64,000 nt of DNA from Pseudomonas sp. GM74 (lineage in GTDB: Bacteria > Pseudomonadota > Gammaproteobacteria > Pseudomonadales > Pseudomonadaceae). Location of the stretch: assembly GCF_000282455.1 (NCBI RefSeq), contig NZ_AKJG01000155.1:25928-89927 (forward strand). Direction: 5' to 3'. Every line of letters begins with the position of its first letter. Position 1 is the first letter of the stretch. Below, piece after piece: positions 25,886 through 33,903 of this stretch. Position numbers and translations under genes: made by a program. The notes beneath the pieces were generated by a model that saw only the letters and a list, made by a program, of their open reading frames with translations, did no database searches and had not been told where the DNA came from.

Positions 25886-26041
25886 GATGGGGTCCTGCCC
25901 TGTATTAGCTGTCAATAGAGCAGAGTTTGAGCCGGGTATTTAATAGTGTCAAACCTAAGTTATTGAAACTTAAATGAAAATTAATCGGAATAAGAATGTT
26001 TGTGTTCCGCGTCTAGAGCATAACTAGTTGATTTTGAGGCA

Positions 26042-26070
26042 TAAAAAAACCGGACATATGTCCGGTTCTT
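26042..26070 (-). terminator. Terminator of bfd
   Basis: The perfect palindrome AACCGGACATATGTCCGGTT is followed on the minus strand by seven T residues, just after the bfd stop codon. Confidence 0.92.
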
Positions 26071-26083
26071 TGGAATTCGATAT

Positions 26084-26302
26084 TCAAGCGGCTGTAAATT
26101 CTGCTGGAAAAGGAATTGCAGCCTGGGCCGTTTGCAGTTTGGTCAGGGTCTCACGGACCACTTCCTTGGCGAGGCAGGCACATTTGCCGCATTGACTGGC
26201 GACGCCGGTAGCCACACGGACTTCCTTGTAGCTGCAGCATCCTTCATAGATCGCATCGCGGATTTGACCGTCGGTGACGCCAGTGCAGAGGCAAACATAC
26301 AT
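26084..26302 (-). CDS. bfd: Bacterioferritin-associated ferredoxin
   Basis: Bfd is a [2Fe-2S] protein that gives electrons to bacterioferritin heme so that stored Fe(III) leaves as Fe(II). The 72-residue protein has the family's Cys set: C4 and C6 (VCLC) plus C38 and C41 (CGKC), with nearby extra Cys residues at 22-23 and 43. A Fur-box-like sequence lies about 50 bases upstream, matching its known induction by low iron. Confidence 0.95.
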   Translation of the reverse strand: MYVCLCTGVTDGQIRDAIYEGCCSYKEVRVATGVASQCGKCACLAKEVVRETLTKLQTAQAAIPFPAEFTAA

Positions 26303-26351
26303 AAGGAAGACCGTCGCTGATTGTGACTCAATTGCGATGGATCTTAATGTT

Positions 26352-26370
26352 AACGAGAATGATTGTCAAA
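26352..26370. promoter_or_regulatory. Candidate Fur box before bfd
   Basis: The 19-base sequence AACGAGAATGATTGTCAAA resembles the Fur consensus GATAATGATAATCATTATC, with the core GAATGATTGTC well kept. It lies 50-68 bases upstream of the bfd start. Confidence 0.65.
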
Positions 26371-26612
26371 GTGGTTTCAGAGTACTTTTCGTCATAAGCG
26401 GGGATGGCTGACGAACGGTCTATATGGCAAACCGGTGATACAAAACCGCCGGGGATTTCATCGTACCGGGAAAAAACAGCTAAGCCAGCTCAAACACGCG
26501 GTGTATGATGGCCGGTCTTTTGCGACCGGGGTTCGTGTCACAGGGCTGTCGCCTCAGGGTGGCAGGCTGATGCGAACCCTGTTTCTCACGCTATTACACC
26601 AGGAGATATCCA
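26371..26612. other. Divergent promoter region between bfd and the peroxiredoxin gene
   Basis: Together with 26303-26370 this makes a 310-base gap with divergent promoters. Short reading frames across it (such as one starting near 26363) lack a ribosome binding site and a family match. The AGGAG for the peroxiredoxin lies at its right edge. Confidence 0.5.
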
Positions 26613-27215
26613 ATGAGCGTACTCGTAGGCAAACAAGCCCCTGACTTCACCGTACCGGCCGTACTCGGCAATGGCGAGATCGTTGACAGCTTCACCCTGT
26701 CTTCGGCGATCAAAGGCAAATACGGCCTGGTGTTCTTCTACCCGCTGGACTTCACCTTCGTTTGCCCGTCCGAGCTGATCGCTCTGGACAACCGCATGTC
26801 CGAGTTCAAGGCGCGCAACGTTGAAGTGGTCGCTGTGTCGATCGACTCGCACTTCACCCACAACGCCTGGCGCAACACCCCGGTCAACAACGGCGGCATC
26901 GGCGAAGTTCGCTACACCATGGCTGCCGACATCAAGCAGGACATCATGAAGGCCTACGACGTTCAGTCCGCTGACGGCGTTGCGTTCCGTGGCGCGTTCC
27001 TGATCGACGACAAAGGCGTTGTCCGTTCGCAGATCATCAACGACCTGCCGCTGGGCCGTAACATGGAAGAGCTGCTGCGTCTGGTCGACGCTCTGCAATT
27101 CCACGAAGAGCACGGCGAAGTCTGCCCTGCCAACTGGAAGAAAGGCGACAAGGGCATGAACGCTTCGCCAGAAGGCGTTGCGGCTTACCTGACCGAGCAC
27201 GCTGCCGCTCTGTAA
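26613..27215 (+). CDS. Typical 2-Cys peroxiredoxin (AhpC/Tsa family)
   Basis: This enzyme reduces hydrogen peroxide and alkyl hydroperoxides in the cytoplasm with a thioredoxin-type donor. The 200-residue protein has the peroxidatic Cys C51 in LDFTFVCPSE, the catalytic Arg in the GVAFRGAFLID region and the resolving Cys in GEVCPANW near residue 171. The Shine-Dalgarno AGGAGATATCCA precedes the ATG. It lies beside the iron storage genes, which fits protection from Fenton chemistry. No AhpF is present, so it is not the classic AhpCF pair. Confidence 0.95.
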   Translation: MSVLVGKQAPDFTVPAVLGNGEIVDSFTLSSAIKGKYGLVFFYPLDFTFVCPSELIALDNRMSEFKARNVEVVAVSIDSHFTHNAWRNTPVNNGGIGEVRYTMAADIKQDIMKAYDVQSADGVAFRGAFLIDDKGVVRSQIINDLPLGRNMEELLRLVDALQFHEEHGEVCPANWKKGDKGMNASPEGVAAYLTEHAAAL

Positions 27216-27228
27216 GGCGCGCAGGTAC

Positions 27229-27262
27229 AAAAAAACCGGCCATCGAGGCCGGTTTTTTTATG
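27229..27262 (+). terminator. Terminator of the peroxiredoxin gene
   Basis: Stem AAACCGGCC/GGCCGGTTT with an ATCGA loop followed by a T run. Confidence 0.92.
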
Positions 27263-27283
27263 GGCGGGATAACGCCGGGACTG

Positions 27284-27383
27284 TGTAGGAGCGAGCCTGC
27301 TCGCGATGGTCGTGAACGATAACGAGGGGAATCTGACACCCGGCGGCGTTCTCAAGTCCATCGCGAGCAGGCTCGCTCCTACA
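27284..27383. repeat. REPIN between peroxiredoxin gene and rnt
   Basis: TGTAGGAGCGAGCCTGCTCG and its complement face each other around a spacer of about 45 bases, ending eight bases before the rnt stop codon. Confidence 0.9.
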
Positions 27384-27391
27384 GAAAGCCA

Positions 27392-28069
27392 TCAATCGTT
27401 GAAGTCTTCCCAGCCACCCATTTGTTTCCAGCGATTGACGATGCCGCAGAACAGCTCTGCCGTCTTCTCGGTGTCATAGCGAGCCGAGTGAGCCTCGCGA
27501 CCGTCGAAGTCGATGTCCGCTGCCTGGCAAGCCTTGGCCAGTACGGTCTGGCCGTAAGCGAGGCCGGCGAGCGTCGCGGTATCGAAACTGGAGAACGGAT
27601 GGAACGGATTGCGCTTCATGTCCAGCCGCGCAACCGCCGCATTGAGGAAGCCCAGGTCGAAGCTGCTGTTATGCCCGACCAGGATCGCCCGTTTGCAGCC
27701 ATTGGCCTTGAGGGCCTTGCGCACGCCGCGGAAGATATCGTTCAGGGCAGACTCTTCGCTCACGGCCATGCGCAGCGGGTGATCGAGCTTGATCCCCGTG
27801 AACTCAAGGGCCGCCGCTTCGATGTTCGCGCCTTCGAACGGCTCGACACGGAAGAAGTAGGTGTGATCCGGGTAAACAAAACCCTTTTCATCCATGGCGA
27901 TGGTGGTCGCGGCGATCTCCAGCAGAGCGTCGGTGGCCGAGTTGAAGCCACCGGTCTCTACGTCGACGACAACCGGCAGGTAACCACGGAACCTGGCCGC
28001 CATTGGATGACGCGGGCCGCCTCCGCCGCCATTGCCTTCCAGTTCGTCGTCGAAATGGTCTTCACTCAC
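27392..28069 (-). CDS. rnt: Ribonuclease T
   Basis: RNase T trims 3' ends of tRNA and other stable RNAs and removes the terminal A of CCA. The 225-residue DEDD-family exonuclease shows ExoI D36-x-E38 (VVVDVETGG), ExoII (GHNSSFDLGFL) and ExoIII (HSARYDTEKTAELF) motifs. The start is GTG 28069, which overlaps the pyrC stop by four bases (GTGA), so the two are translationally coupled. A Gly-rich linker near the N-terminus is a mild oddity. Confidence 0.95.
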   Translation of the reverse strand: MSEDHFDDELEGNGGGGGPRHPMAARFRGYLPVVVDVETGGFNSATDALLEIAATTIAMDEKGFVYPDHTYFFRVEPFEGANIEAAALEFTGIKLDHPLRMAVSEESALNDIFRGVRKALKANGCKRAILVGHNSSFDLGFLNAAVARLDMKRNPFHPFSSFDTATLAGLAYGQTVLAKACQAADIDFDGREAHSARYDTEKTAELFCGIVNRWKQMGGWEDFND

Positions 28070-29112
28070 GCGTGTTCCTCCAGCAGGCGCCAGCGCAGTT
28101 TTTCACCGGCGCGCAGCGGGATAACGGTCAGCTCGCCAAATGGCAGGCTGGTCGGGGCGGTCCATTCTTCACGGACCAGGGTGATGCGATCGGTGTTGGC
28201 CGGCAGACCATAGAACCGCGGGCCGTTGAGGCTGGCGAAAGCTTCGAGCTTGTCCAGCGCATTACGCTGTTCGAAGGCTTCGGCGTACATCTCGATGGCC
28301 GCATAGGCGGTGTAGCAACCGGCGCAACCGCAGGCCGCTTCCTTGGCGTGCTGGGCATGGGGAGCCGAGTCGGTGCCGAGGAAGAACTTCTCGCTGCCGC
28401 TGGTGGCGGCGTCGAGCAGGGCTTCCTGGTGGGTATTGCGCTTGAGGATCGGCAGGCAATAGAAGTGCGGCCGAATCCCGCCCACCAGCATGTGGTTGCG
28501 GTTGTACAGCAGGTGGTGCGCGGTGATGGTCGCGCCCACGTTGGCCGAAGCCGAGTTGACGAACTGCACGGCGTCCGCGGTGGTGATGTGTTCGAAGACC
28601 ACTTTGAGGGTCGGGAAACGCTCGACTACACGACGCATGTGCTCGTCGATGAAGATTTTTTCGCGGTCGAACACGTCGACATCGCCTCGGGTGACTTCAC
28701 CGTGGACCAACAACGGCATCCCGACTTCGGCCATGGCCTCGAGTGCAGGGAAGATCTTGTCGATGCTGGTGACGCCAGAATCCGAGTTGGTGGTCGCGCC
28801 GGCCGGGTACAGCTTGGCGGCGTGAATGAATCCGCTGGCCTTGGCCTCGCGAATTTCTTCAGGCTGGGTGCGGTCGGTCAGGTACAGGACCATCAGTGGC
28901 TCGAATAGGCTGCCGGCCGGGCGGGCAGCGAGAATCCGCTGGCGATAGCCGTCGGCTTCGGCCGCGTTGCGCACCGGAGGAACCAGGTTGGGCATGATGA
29001 TGGCGCGACCAAAGGTGCGCGCGACATCCGCGACGGTATTGGTCAACACGGCACCATCGCGAAGATGAATATGCCAGTCGTCGGGACGCAGCAGGGTCAG
29101 GCGGTCGGACAT
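28066..29112 (-). CDS. pyrC: Dihydroorotase
   Basis: PyrC cyclises carbamoyl aspartate to dihydroorotate in pyrimidine synthesis. The 348-residue protein is the short, class II enzyme. Zinc ligands H14 and H16 (DDWHIHLRDG), the carboxylated Lys in AAKLYPAGATTNS, and the later His and Asp ligands (PLLVHGE, FEHITT, GTDSAPHAQ) are all present. It is upstream of and overlaps rnt, as in P. aeruginosa. Confidence 0.96.
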   Translation of the reverse strand: MSDRLTLLRPDDWHIHLRDGAVLTNTVADVARTFGRAIIMPNLVPPVRNAAEADGYRQRILAARPAGSLFEPLMVLYLTDRTQPEEIREAKASGFIHAAKLYPAGATTNSDSGVTSIDKIFPALEAMAEVGMPLLVHGEVTRGDVDVFDREKIFIDEHMRRVVERFPTLKVVFEHITTADAVQFVNSASANVGATITAHHLLYNRNHMLVGGIRPHFYCLPILKRNTHQEALLDAATSGSEKFFLGTDSAPHAQHAKEAACGCAGCYTAYAAIEMYAEAFEQRNALDKLEAFASLNGPRFYGLPANTDRITLVREEWTAPTSLPFGELTVIPLRAGEKLRWRLLEEHA

Positions 29113-29271
29113 GAGGGGATTCCAGGCGGGTCAAACTCAAGGGAATGCTACCGGAAAAGACTCTTGCAGGCACTCGCTATCAAGTTTTGCAGGAAGCTTC
29201 CGATATCCAACAGGTATGCCGTAAACATGTGTATGTCGGTCTTTTTGTTGTAGAAGCCAGTGGAGCCTCCC

Positions 29272-30177
29272 GTGCGCCAGCGTTATTTAGCCTTGCTCAG
29301 TGTGTTTGCCAGCCTTCCGGCGATGGCGCTCACTTTCCAGACCCGTCTGGAGAACATTGAGTGGACGGTAGAAGGCGACAAGTTCGAATGCCGCCTGACT
29401 CAGCCGATCACCGATTTCGGTTCGGGCGAGTTCGTGCGTCGTGCCGGCGAGCAGGCGACGTTTCGTCTGAAAGCCTACAACCCGATGATTGGCGGTGGCT
29501 CGGCGACGCTGCTGGCCGCTGCGGCGCCGTGGCAACCGGGCCGTGACGATATCAACCTGGGCACGGTGAGAATCGGCAGTGGCAACGTATTGTTCAATAG
29601 CTCGCAGGTTCAGGCCGGGCGTCTGATCAGTGGCCTGATGGACGGTCGCGGCCCGGTGGTTCGACATTCCTCGGGGGATGGGCGGGTGTCGGAAGTACGC
29701 TTGTTGCCGGTCAGGTTCACCAAAGCGTTTGCCGACTATCAGGGGTGTGTAGCGAAACTGTTGCCACAGAATTTCGAACAGGTGAAGCAATCCGAAATCG
29801 GTTTCCCCGGCGGCGGAATCGAACTCGACAGCGCCGCAAAAGCCAAACTGCAGGTGATGCTGGAGTACATGAAGGCCGATCCGACGGTCAATCACATCGA
29901 ACTCGACGGTCACTCCGACAACAGCGGCAACCGCCTGACCAACCGCGACCTGTCGCGGCGCCGAGCCTTGGCAGTGATGGAGTTCTTCAAGGCCAATGGC
30001 ATCCAGGAGTCGCAAATCACCCTGCGTTTCCATGGCGAGCGTTATCCGGTGGCGCCTAACACCAACAACACCAACCGCGCGAAGAACCGTCGAGTGGCGG
30101 TACGCCTGGAGCGCGGAGCACCCGCGGAACAAGTCGCCCCGCAAGCGACGAAGGCGGCCGTTTCGGCAACTTCCTGA
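29272..30177 (+). CDS. motY: Sodium-type flagellar protein MotY (OmpA-like)
   Basis: MotY forms the T ring around the flagellar basal body and helps anchor stator units to peptidoglycan. GTG 29272 is chosen because GGAG lies six bases upstream and a signal peptide follows (MRQRYLALLSVFASLPAMA); GTG 29260 is an alternative. Of 301 residues, the N-terminal half is the stator-facing domain (FQTRLENIEWTVEGDKFECRLTQPI), and the C-terminal half is an OmpA-type peptidoglycan-binding domain (ELDGHSDNSGNRLTNRDLSRRRA). Its place between pyrC and argG matches PA3526 in P. aeruginosa. No other flagellar gene is near. Confidence 0.92.
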   Translation: MRQRYLALLSVFASLPAMALTFQTRLENIEWTVEGDKFECRLTQPITDFGSGEFVRRAGEQATFRLKAYNPMIGGGSATLLAAAAPWQPGRDDINLGTVRIGSGNVLFNSSQVQAGRLISGLMDGRGPVVRHSSGDGRVSEVRLLPVRFTKAFADYQGCVAKLLPQNFEQVKQSEIGFPGGGIELDSAAKAKLQVMLEYMKADPTVNHIELDGHSDNSGNRLTNRDLSRRRALAVMEFFKANGIQESQITLRFHGERYPVAPNTNNTNRAKNRRVAVRLERGAPAEQVAPQATKAAVSATS

Positions 30178-30189
30178 CTATTTGGTCAT

Positions 30190-30247
30190 CGTCGCTCCCT
30201 CGACATAATCTGTCGCTTCGTCGTCATAAGCTGTCGCGCCACTGTAA
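30190..30247 (+). promoter_or_regulatory. Tandem ArgR-type half-sites before argG (three units)
   Basis: Three 21-base periods follow each other: CGTCGC-N8-CA-N5 at 30190, TGTCGC-N8-CA-N5 at 30211 and TGTCGC-N8-AA at 30232. The third matches the P. aeruginosa ArgR half-site consensus exactly and the others differ by one or two positions. The array ends 60 bases before the argG start, where a promoter is expected. Confidence 0.75.
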
Positions 30248-30306
30248 ATTATTCTGCATGAGCGGTAGACTTCCCGGCTTTCCGTAGAACCCCGTGGAGT
30301 GATGGC

Positions 30307-31524
30307 ATGGCGGACGTAAACAAGGTCGTTCTGGCGTATTCCGGCGGCCTGGACACTTCGGTGATCCTCAAGTGGCTGCAGGATACTTATAACTGTGAAG
30401 TGGTGACCTTCACCGCTGACCTGGGTCAGGGCGAAGAGGTCGAACCTGCACGCGCCAAGGCTCAGGCCATGGGCGTCAAAGAGATCTACATCGACGACTT
30501 GCGCGAAGAGTTCGTGCGCGATTTCGTTTTCCCGATGTTCCGCGCCAACACCGTTTACGAAGGCGAGTACCTGCTGGGTACTTCCATCGCTCGTCCGCTG
30601 ATCGCCAAGCGCCTGATCGAAATCGCCAACGAAACCGGCGCTGACGCCATTTCCCATGGCGCCACCGGCAAGGGTAACGACCAGGTTCGTTTCGAACTCG
30701 GTGCGTACGCCTTGAAGCCAGGTGTGAAAGTGATCGCTCCGTGGCGCGAGTGGGACCTGCTGTCCCGTGAAAAGCTGATGGACTACGCCGATAAGCACGC
30801 GATCCCGATCGAGCGCCACGGCAAGAAGAAGTCCCCGTACTCCATGGATGCCAACCTGCTGCACATCTCCTATGAAGGCGGCGTGCTGGAAGACACCTGG
30901 ACCGAGCACGAAGAAGACATGTGGCGCTGGACCGTTTCCCCGGAAAACGCTCCAGACAAGCCGCAGTACCTGGAACTGACCTACCGCAACGGTGACATCG
31001 TCGCGCTGGACGGCGTCGAAATGACCCCGGCCACCGTACTGGCGACCCTGAACCGTATCGGTGGCGAGCACGGTATCGGCCGTCTCGACATCGTCGAGAA
31101 CCGTTACGTGGGCATGAAGTCCCGTGGCTGCTACGAAACCCCTGGCGGCACCATCATGCTGCGCGCCCACCGTGCGATCGAATCGATCACCCTGGACCGC
31201 GAAGTGGCTCACCTCAAGGACGAGCTGATGCCCAAGTACGCCAGCCTGATCTACACCGGCTACTGGTGGAGCCCTGAGCGTCTGATGCTGCAACAGATGA
31301 TCGATGCGTCCCAGGTCAACGTGAACGGCGTTGTGCGCCTGAAGCTGTACAAGGGCAATGTGATCGTCACTGGCCGCAAGTCCGACGACTCGCTGTTCGA
31401 CGCCAACATCGCTACCTTCGAAGAAGATGGCGGCGCCTACAACCAGGCGGATGCAGCGGGCTTCATCAAGCTCAACGCCCTGCGCATGCGCATTGCGGCG
31501 AACAAAGGCCGGAAGCTGTTCTGA
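30307..31524 (+). CDS. argG: Argininosuccinate synthase
   Basis: ArgG condenses citrulline and aspartate with ATP to argininosuccinate, the step after ArgF. The 405-residue protein starts MADVNKVVLAYSGGLDTSVILKWL with the PP-loop SGGLDTS for ATP. SHGATGKGNDQVRFE and APWREWDL are further signatures of the short bacterial form. It is a single gene with a GTGGAG Shine-Dalgarno sequence. A hairpin without a T run follows the stop codon. Confidence 0.97.
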   Translation: MADVNKVVLAYSGGLDTSVILKWLQDTYNCEVVTFTADLGQGEEVEPARAKAQAMGVKEIYIDDLREEFVRDFVFPMFRANTVYEGEYLLGTSIARPLIAKRLIEIANETGADAISHGATGKGNDQVRFELGAYALKPGVKVIAPWREWDLLSREKLMDYADKHAIPIERHGKKKSPYSMDANLLHISYEGGVLEDTWTEHEEDMWRWTVSPENAPDKPQYLELTYRNGDIVALDGVEMTPATVLATLNRIGGEHGIGRLDIVENRYVGMKSRGCYETPGGTIMLRAHRAIESITLDREVAHLKDELMPKYASLIYTGYWWSPERLMLQQMIDASQVNVNGVVRLKLYKGNVIVTGRKSDDSLFDANIATFEEDGGAYNQADAAGFIKLNALRMRIAANKGRKLF

Positions 31525-31545
31525 GACCTTTGAAATCGTAATGGA

Positions 31546-31576
31546 TACCTGACCTCGTCCTCGACGGGGTCAGGTA
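31546..31576. terminator. Hairpin after argG
   Basis: TACCTGACC pairs with GGTCAGGTA around a 13-base loop. No T tract follows, so it may be a weak terminator or an mRNA-protecting hairpin. Confidence 0.5.
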
Positions 31577-31668
31577 CCTGAAAACGGGGTGTGACATCAG
31601 TTACTGCGTGGTCGGGTGTTTTCGTTTGCGCTGATGATTTCCTGTTTTTATCCTTCCAATGGCCTGCT

Positions 31669-32367
31669 CTATGGGTTGTTGTTTGCCGGTAGTCCGGTCT
31701 GATCAATGACCGACAACCTGTGCGAGTCCGGATTGTAGGTCACATAAAAGGCGGCACTGTGCTTGCTGACCTGCTTTGAATGTACAAGCGCACTGGCTTT
31801 CAGTAATTTCTCCGAAACGGCACAAGTGACGAACAGAATCACGTACGCCGTCCTTTCCCGTGGCCTCTGGATTTTCTCCAGCAGCGCTCCAAACTCGACC
31901 TCTTTGCTCATCCAGCGTACATCAACGATGTACAGGTCTTTTACCGGTTCCGGTAACTGAAGGTGATGCTGAACGGAGACAGTGGTTTGCAGACCGATCC
32001 CGGTTGGCGGGTCCTGTGCGCCACAAGGCGTGCGAGCGGGCTGCCAGTCATTCGTTGATGTTTCCAGTGCGGGGTTTTCAGTCGGCTTGGCGCACGCTTT
32101 TTTTTCCGACCGCCCAACATCATCCATGACCTTCATGAAGTGCTTTCCCTTTTCAAAATCGGAGGGTGCATAAAGTGATTTATAGTTGAAGTTGAGTGTC
32201 GCGAAAAAAAGTAAAAGCAGATAGAACGGAAAACTGATCAGGAACCAGACGTAGAGTTCTCTTTCCCCCTGATCAAGGAAGGGCAGAGAGACGGCTGCCG
32301 AAGTTTCAGAAAGCGCTGCGAATATCGCGATAATTGTCATCGGGTTGGTGATTCGTTTTTTTATCAT
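31669..32367 (-). CDS. Hypothetical membrane protein, two TM helices
   Basis: I do not recognise this 232-residue protein. Two hydrophobic helices lie near the N-terminus (about 9-30, and 37-58 with FLISFPFYLLLLFFATL). A polar, probably cytoplasmic region follows (about 60-115, charged and low complexity) and then a possibly folded C-terminal part with KDLYIVDVRWMSKEVEFGALLEKIQ and YVILFVTCAVSEKLL. It has no strong Shine-Dalgarno sequence. Its base composition is visibly poorer in G+C than argG, and it sits in a stretch where the P. aeruginosa gene order breaks, so transfer is likely. It is convergent to argG. Confidence 0.6.
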   Translation of the reverse strand: MIKKRITNPMTIIAIFAALSETSAAVSLPFLDQGERELYVWFLISFPFYLLLLFFATLNFNYKSLYAPSDFEKGKHFMKVMDDVGRSEKKACAKPTENPALETSTNDWQPARTPCGAQDPPTGIGLQTTVSVQHHLQLPEPVKDLYIVDVRWMSKEVEFGALLEKIQRPRERTAYVILFVTCAVSEKLLKASALVHSKQVSKHSAAFYVTYNPDSHRLSVIDQTGLPANNNP

Positions 32368-32909
32368 GTTCTGTACTCATGCCGGGTTGTCTGTTCTCAA
32401 GGGGTTTATGGGGGTGGTCTGATGTGGTGGTTGTTGTAGTGATTTTTATTTCCTGTTGGTTTTTTACAGGTTTTATTTGTTTGCTGTATTGCTCTTCGAA
32501 TTCTTGAGTGTGGGGTATGCTTTAATGATTGCTCAAAAAATATAATTTGCTGTAAGAGTAATTGGATACTTGGTGTGTGATATTTCTGGTGTGAGTGTTG
32601 AGTGCGAAAATATCAGTTACGTTTAACGGGGAGATAGAGGCTAGTGCTTGTCGGGCGCGACCGATCAAACTGGCGCTCGGAAAATTTTGGTCGTAAATCG
32701 ACAGGGGGGACTGCTGGAAAGTGCGGCACGCTGACGCTGATACAGTTTTTAATTCATTCTGTTCGAGGGATTTTTGTAGGAGAAATCCGTGTTGTTTGTA
32801 GGGTATGTCTCTTGGTGTGGGTGGCCGGGAGGGGCGACATGCCATGGGTGAAACGACTAGGCTATTGTGCGGGCTCTAAAAATTCGAACAGCGAAAATTG
32901 GACTTGCCC
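32368..32909. other. Low-G+C non-coding stretch before the BvgA-like gene
   Basis: About 540 bases, very rich in T on the plus strand around 32395-32520. It must contain the promoters of the divergent two-TM protein and the response regulator. A minus-strand frame of 107 codons (32522-32845) has no ribosome binding site or family resemblance and was not called. Confidence 0.5.
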
Positions 32910-33536
32910 ATGAATAAAGTGCTGATCGTGGATGATCACCCCGTCATTCGTCTTGCGGTACGTATGCTAATGGAGCGTCATGGCTACGAAGTTATTGCAG
33001 AAACCGATAATGGTGTGGATGCACTGCAACTAGCCCGTGAACTTATGCCGGACATTGTCATTCTGGATATCGGGATTCCGAAGCTGGACGGGTTGGAAGT
33101 CATCGCGCGTTTGTCTTCGACCTCAATGCCAATGAAAGTGCTGATTTTGACTTCCCAGGCGCCGGGACATTTTTCGATGCGTTGCATGCAATCCGGTGCA
33201 GCCGGTTATGTCTGCAAGCAACAAGACCTCACGGAGTTGCTCAGCGCAATAAAGGCCGTGTTGTCAGGCTACAGTTACTTTCCTAATCAAGCCTTGCATA
33301 CCGTGCGTTGCAGTTTGGGGAACGCCAGTGAGGCCGATATGGTTGATCGATTGTCGGGACGGGAAATGATGGTCCTGCAACAGTTGGCTCGAGGAAAGAC
33401 TAATAAGGAGATTGCCGATGGAATGTTTCTCAGCAATAAAACAGTCAGTACTTACAAGACCCGCCTGTTGCTCAAGCTGAATGCGCGGTCTCTGGTCGAT
33501 CTGATCGAGCTGGCACAACGAAATGGTCTGGTGTGA
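32910..33536 (+). CDS. BvgA/EvgA-like response regulator (NarL/LuxR type), orphan
   Basis: The 208-residue protein from ATG 32910 has a receiver domain (MNKVLIVDDHPVIRLAVRMLMERHG) with phospho-acceptor D53 in ILDIGIPKLDGLEVIARL, and a C-terminal LuxR-type HTH (LSGREMMVLQQLARGKTNKEIADGMFLSNKTVSTYKTRLLLKLN). The segments DIGIPKLDGLEVIARL and MFLSNKTVSTYKTRLL are nearly those of Bordetella BvgA. It therefore belongs to the regulator family that pairs with BvgS-type phosphorelay sensors. No sensor lies beside it; the only BvgS-like gene in the window, at 5181-6536, lacks a kinase. An in-frame TTG at 32898 is an alternative start. Confidence 0.88.
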   Translation: MNKVLIVDDHPVIRLAVRMLMERHGYEVIAETDNGVDALQLARELMPDIVILDIGIPKLDGLEVIARLSSTSMPMKVLILTSQAPGHFSMRCMQSGAAGYVCKQQDLTELLSAIKAVLSGYSYFPNQALHTVRCSLGNASEADMVDRLSGREMMVLQQLARGKTNKEIADGMFLSNKTVSTYKTRLLLKLNARSLVDLIELAQRNGLV

Positions 33537-33582
33537 TGGCGTAACAGCGCGACAAGGGTCGCTTGGTGGGGTATGGCACTTA

Positions 33583-33610
33583 GAAAAAAAGCCTCCGTTT
33601 CGGGAGGCTT
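33583..33610 (-). terminator. Terminator of the PA3496-like gene
   Basis: Stem AAAGCCTCC/GGAGGCTTT around a GTTTCG-type loop, with seven T residues on the minus strand. It may also stop the convergent response-regulator gene. Confidence 0.88.
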
Positions 33611-33617
33611 TCAGGTG

Positions 33618-33797
33618 TCATAAGTCAAAATCGTAATCGGCCAATTGCTTTTGCAGTCGGCGCTCCTCCAGCAGGTTGTCGATGGTGCGGCGTTTGCTCA
33701 GATTAGTTTTCGCTACTTCAACCACCGGCTCAGCGTCATCGGTTTCGGCGGTGGTGAAATCGTCTTCTACGTCCAATTGCTCTTTGCCAGTACTCAT
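33618..33797 (-). CDS. PA3496-like small conserved protein
   Basis: This 59-residue frame starts MSTGKEQLDVEDDFTTAETD and ends LLEERRLQKQLADYDFDL. The acidic N-terminal half and the basic C-terminal helix (SKRRTIDNLLEERRLQKQL) match the family named after PA3496, annotated as a putative envelope integrity protein. Position also fits: in P. aeruginosa PA3496 lies next to nth (PA3495). It has its own terminator and no signal peptide or TM segment. The function is not established. Confidence 0.78.
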   Translation of the reverse strand: MSTGKEQLDVEDDFTTAETDDAEPVVEVAKTNLSKRRTIDNLLEERRLQKQLADYDFDL

Positions 33798-33903
33798 TTA
33801 GTTGCTCCAGGCTAAGAAGGCCTTTGGCGCTCCTTATATCGACAATCTCCCGGCGGGTAAAAAAGATTTTTTCAATCGACAAATCAATAAACCTAATAGC
33901 GGC

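Noticed and set aside
32522..32845. Minus-strand frame of 107 codons in the low-G+C gap
   Set aside because: No Shine-Dalgarno, no family resemblance, and composition like the surrounding non-coding sequence.
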